Below, one piece after another: positions 60,870 through 64,000 of a stretch of DNA of 64,000 nt. This stretch comes from Drosophila miranda. Its lineage: Eukaryota > Arthropoda > Insecta > Diptera > Drosophilidae. The stretch is from contig NC_046673.1 in the NCBI RefSeq assembly GCF_003369915.1, forward strand, positions 9,408,001 to 9,472,000, in the 5' to 3' direction. Below the pieces are notes generated by a model. It was not told the DNA's origin, searched no databases, and worked only from the letters and a program-made list of their open reading frames with translations. The position numbers and the translations under genes were made by a program. Within the stretch, counting starts at the first letter, position 1. Every line of letters starts with the position of its first letter.

Positions 60870-61510
60870 CGGAGTCGGTGGCTGTGCGAGTGCGAGTGGG
60901 AGGGAAAGGGATGGATGCGTGGATGATTATGCGTAATTGGCTTTAAATGGGAAATCAAATCAATTTTCACTTTTTCATTAATGCTTCAGAGAGAAAGAGA
61001 GGGAGAGAGGGAGAGAGAGACATGTTTTTTCCATTGGGCTTGTTTGATTCGATTTTTGTGGCTAAAATACCTACGAAAACATCTTTCCCCAACAATAAAT
61101 ATAAAAGAAATATGTATTAAGAAAAACACCTGAAGAAAATCCCAAAAATTGCTGCCTGCCCCTGTCTCTTCCCCTGCCCCTGCCCCTACCCCTGCCACTC
61201 TGCCCCTGCCTCTCTGCCTCTCCATCGAATTGGCTGATGCAATTCATAAATTGTTTTGCGTACAAAATTCAACATTTTGATGCTGGGCATCCAACAAATA
61301 GTTGACTTTTATTTGTCTTTGTTTATTTTTTTTGTGGGGGGGGGGGGGGCTTGCTCTTGCACCCAAAAAAAACCACCGATACAGAGATACAAAGATACAA
61401 AGATACAGATACGAGAACATACATACAATGACTAAGCCAATGCCAAATGCAGAATGAAATTGGAGCGCAGCTGGTGAAGCCCAAACCTCCCAGCCCCTCC
61501 ATTGATGGCA
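58341..61510 (+). other. sgg: sgg intron
   Basis: No gene recognised. A 9 bp tandem repeat CCGCTCCAC (four copies) lies at 59121-59157, GGTCTCC-type heptamers at 60145-60170, and GA tracts at 60836-60868 and 60990-61020. Confidence 0.35.
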
Positions 61511-61529
61511 CTCCATGGAGTTTGAGCAG

Positions 61530-61700
61530 ACGGAGGCAGAGACAGAGACAGGGGCAGGGCCAGAGGCAGAGCCAGAGGCAGGGCCAGAGGCAGGGCCAGA
61601 GGCAGGGCCAGAGCCAGAGACAGAGGCAGAGCCAGAGGCAGGGCCAAAGGCAGAGCCAAAGGCAGAGACAGAGGCAGAGCCAGAGACAGAGCCACAGACA
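61530..61700 (+). repeat. GC-rich minisatellite, 6/12 bp unit
   Basis: Irregular alternation of GGCAGGGCCA, GAGGCAGAGCCA and GAGACAGAGGCA units over about 170 bp. It creates long spurious open frames of alternating Glu/Ala/Pro or Leu/Trp/Cys residues. Confidence 0.9.
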
Positions 61701-62079
61701 GTGCATTTTCGATGGGTATGAGTAATCGGGGAATACCCTCCCTCCTCCTCCTTCTCCTCCTTCGCTCCTCCTCCTTTTTTTAAGGGAAACTACTTCTCTT
61801 TGGAGCTCCCTTTAGCTCTTAATCATCCTCACTAAAATACATCTGTGCATATCGAATGGGAATTGGGATTATCGGTTCCTTTGAATGATTTTCATAGGAA
61901 TTTGGGGACTTTGGAAATAATGTGTGTGCTTCTTTGGATCAGCAATCAGCAATCCATATTTAATACATAATAAATTACTTAAGGATCGGCATTTGAATGA
62001 AGTTTTCAAGTGTTTTTTCCGGGGGACCCCCTCCCCCCTTTTTGCTTACACTTTTATGAATCATTTTGTTTTGATTTGT

Positions 62080-62210
62080 CTTGTTGTTGTGGTTGTTGTT
62101 GTTGTGGTTGTTGATGTGGTTATTGTTGTGGTTTTTGTGCTTGTTGTTGTGGTGGTTGTTGTTGTTGTTGATGTTTTTGTGGTTGTTGTTGTTGTGTTGT
62201 TGTGGCCTGA
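62080..62210 (+). repeat. Imperfect (GTT)n tract
   Basis: About 130 bp of TTG/GTT trinucleotides interrupted by GTGG and GATG. Confidence 0.9.
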
Positions 62211-62439
62211 ATTGAATTTCCATAAATTTCCATAAAACTAGAAGAAGAAAAAACAAGAAGAACAAAACAAAACAAAGACAACGCAAATTTTTCACACCGA
62301 AGCGGTTATGCCCTTTTTTCAAATATTGTGGATAATTAATAATTGATAATTAATAATTAAAAACCGAATATATCGATATATATCGCACAATGTAAATTTT
62401 TCGAATTATGAATATTAGTTTTTCGAATTGGCGATAAAT

Positions 62440-62585
62440 ATATCATTACGTATTTATCGAAAGCTATCGAGGGCTATCGGGAGCTATCAAAATGTATAGA
62501 AAACTATTAAAAGCTTTCCAAACTTATCAAAAGTCATCTAAAGCTATCGAAATCTATCAAAAGTGTTCCAAAGCTATCGAAAATT
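62440..62585 (+). repeat. Degenerate tandem array of a CTATCGAAA-type word
   Basis: CTATCGA or close variants (CTATCGG, CTATCAA, TTATCAA, CATCTAA) recur every 10-20 bp at least ten times from 62458 to 62582, right after two TATATCGATATA-like sites at 62370-62385. Confidence 0.7.
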
Positions 62586-64000
62586 GTGAAATGGTCAAAT
62601 ATTTAAATATTACAGTCTAAAAATAGAACATAGCGATACATAAATGAAAATAGTCCCAAGATCCAGGGCAAATCCCAAAGCAGCAGATCAGCAGATGGTC
62701 AGATCTATGGCTCTCTCTCTCTTACTCGCACTCTGTGAAAGGGTACACGATTATAAATCAGTTGAGATTTTGTAATTGTTATTATTGTTATTGTTATTGT
62801 TGTTATCGTTGTAGTTGTTGACTATTTTGTGCCGTGTTTGTTTGTTTTTCTCATGACGTTCTTTGGCAATCGAGTGAAATAATATGTAATGTACTCGCAC
62901 ATACATACATATTTGTATGTACATATAATAATTATGATAATATAAAGTGCAGCGGCAGCTGAAGCACTGGAAAAACAAGTAGAGCCTTTCCATAGTCGCA
63001 GTCGCAGCAGGAAGGAGGAAGGGGTTTCGGAGCTGCTTATCAACTCTACTTAATCGTATATATATGTGTGTGTGTGTGTGTGTATGTGTACAATTATAAA
63101 AGTGTATGAAATGGGGGCCATATAGATACGCCGCTGCACGATCCCGTTGTGGCTACGGACGTGTTTCAATAATCGTTATAGCAACCAACCCGATCCCCCC
63201 ACCCCCCGCCCCGTCCACAAACACCCATAACCGTTCCACTCCATCCCATTCCATTTCATTCCGCATTAATGCAGGGGGAAAAGTACTTAAGCCCCTACTT
63301 CTCTTCCTCTCTGATCTGATTATATATATACCCCATATCGTACACACCTATCGTACACACATATATCGCTAAGCGTTTTGCATTATTATTTTTGATTAAT
63401 TAGGCAATTTGCAGAGTGCGATAAGATTGCGACTCGCGATGGACTCTCGGGATCGAGGCTCGTGTTATTTTGCACGTGCGACTGTGTGGCGCGATGGCGC
63501 GGCCAGTAGCCAGTAGCCAGGCGTGTGCCGCCCACCCACCCACTCTCACTTCCACTTCCACTCGAACGCTGAAGGTCACTCGACGATTAGCGGATGGAAT
63601 AGCTTGACATTCAATAGAGCTTCAGCCCTGACTAAACAAATCAGTGTGTGAATAAGTGATTGAAGTGCTTACGACGCCTCCTCCAGAGAGAGATTTGAAA
63701 CCAGCACAATTACGATCACATTTTGGTTGGTTTTCCATTATTTGCCGAACGATTGTCTCTCAATACCAAACGAATTGCACTCAATTGCTCTCAATGCGGC
63801 TCTCAATTGCATTCGATTTGAAGTGATCTCAAAATTAATTGCCTCTGTACCCAATTCTTGCAGGAGAGCAGGAGACCCCTCCCCTCGGCGGAGCTAAAGA
63901 GAATACCAAAATACATGTCGTGTGCATGAGTTGCGAGTTTCGCCGATTAGATACCATTTCTATGTGCACGATTACAGCCATTTAGCTATTTATAATCTAT
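62586..64000 (+). other. sgg: sgg intron to window edge
   Basis: No sgg kinase exon appears. It includes (GT)n at 63065-63085 and a GC-richer, leader-like block at 63410-63720 that might be another alternative first exon. No phase-1 coding end is visible there. Confidence 0.3.

Noticed and set aside
61323-61725. Long open frames of repeating Leu/Trp/Cys or Gln/Arg residues on both strands
   Set aside because: Product of the GC-rich minisatellite; several frames are open simultaneously.
61924-62235. Valine-rich 103-codon frame
   Set aside because: Translation of an imperfect GTT microsatellite.

Overview
The window is euchromatic Drosophila DNA carrying X-chromosome (Muller element A) genes. 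I recognised these proteins at sight: the N-terminal half of the largest RNA polymerase II subunit (RpII215), the SAGA/TREX-2 subunit e(y)2, the RBR E3 ligase ariadne-1 (ari-1), phosphatidylinositol 4-kinase III alpha (PI4KIIIalpha) and the 5' part of the GSK3 gene shaggy (sgg). In D. melanogaster RpII215 (10C), ari-1 (16F) and sgg (3B) are far apart on the X. Here they lie within 45 kb. The protein divergence I remember and this shuffled order point to another Sophophora species; an obscura-group fly is my best guess, not proven.

Layout. 1-2600 (-): RpII215, cut by the window edge. 2600-4000: promoter region containing several copies of a dispersed ~260 bp repeat. 4362-5288 (-): ZAD-C2H2 zinc-finger gene. 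5689-6259 (+): TMEM242-like membrane protein. 6378-7013 (-): unidentified small protein. 7779-9951 (+) and 10725-12455 (+): two paralogous ZAD zinc-finger genes flanking e(y)2 (10122-10424, -). 12456-16384: gene-free spacer with more repeat copies. 16385-19513 (+): ari-1, followed by a long 3' region. 23551-32610 (+): PI4KIIIalpha in ten coding exons, with a small hAT-like element in its largest intron. From about 34.7 kb to the right edge (+): the 5' half of sgg. It holds long leader exons, three alternative coding first exons that all end in phase 1, and about 19 kb of intron full of simple repeats, a retrotransposon fragment and a recent 262 bp tandem duplication. The GSK3 kinase domain lies beyond the window.

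The promoters share one grammar: Motif 1 (YGGTCACACTR), DRE (TATCGATA) and Motif 6 (GTATATTT-type), as known for Drosophila housekeeping genes. RpII215, PI4KIIIalpha and sgg all carry Motif 1-like sites placed and oriented as expected. The most striking observation is that the same three-motif block is also part of a dispersed repeat, present in several copies. One copy appears to be the RpII215 promoter itself. Others sit in the spacers between gene blocks that are distant in D. melanogaster.

Exon boundaries were set by eye from GT/AG signals, reading phase and remembered family sequence. No alignment or database search was run.
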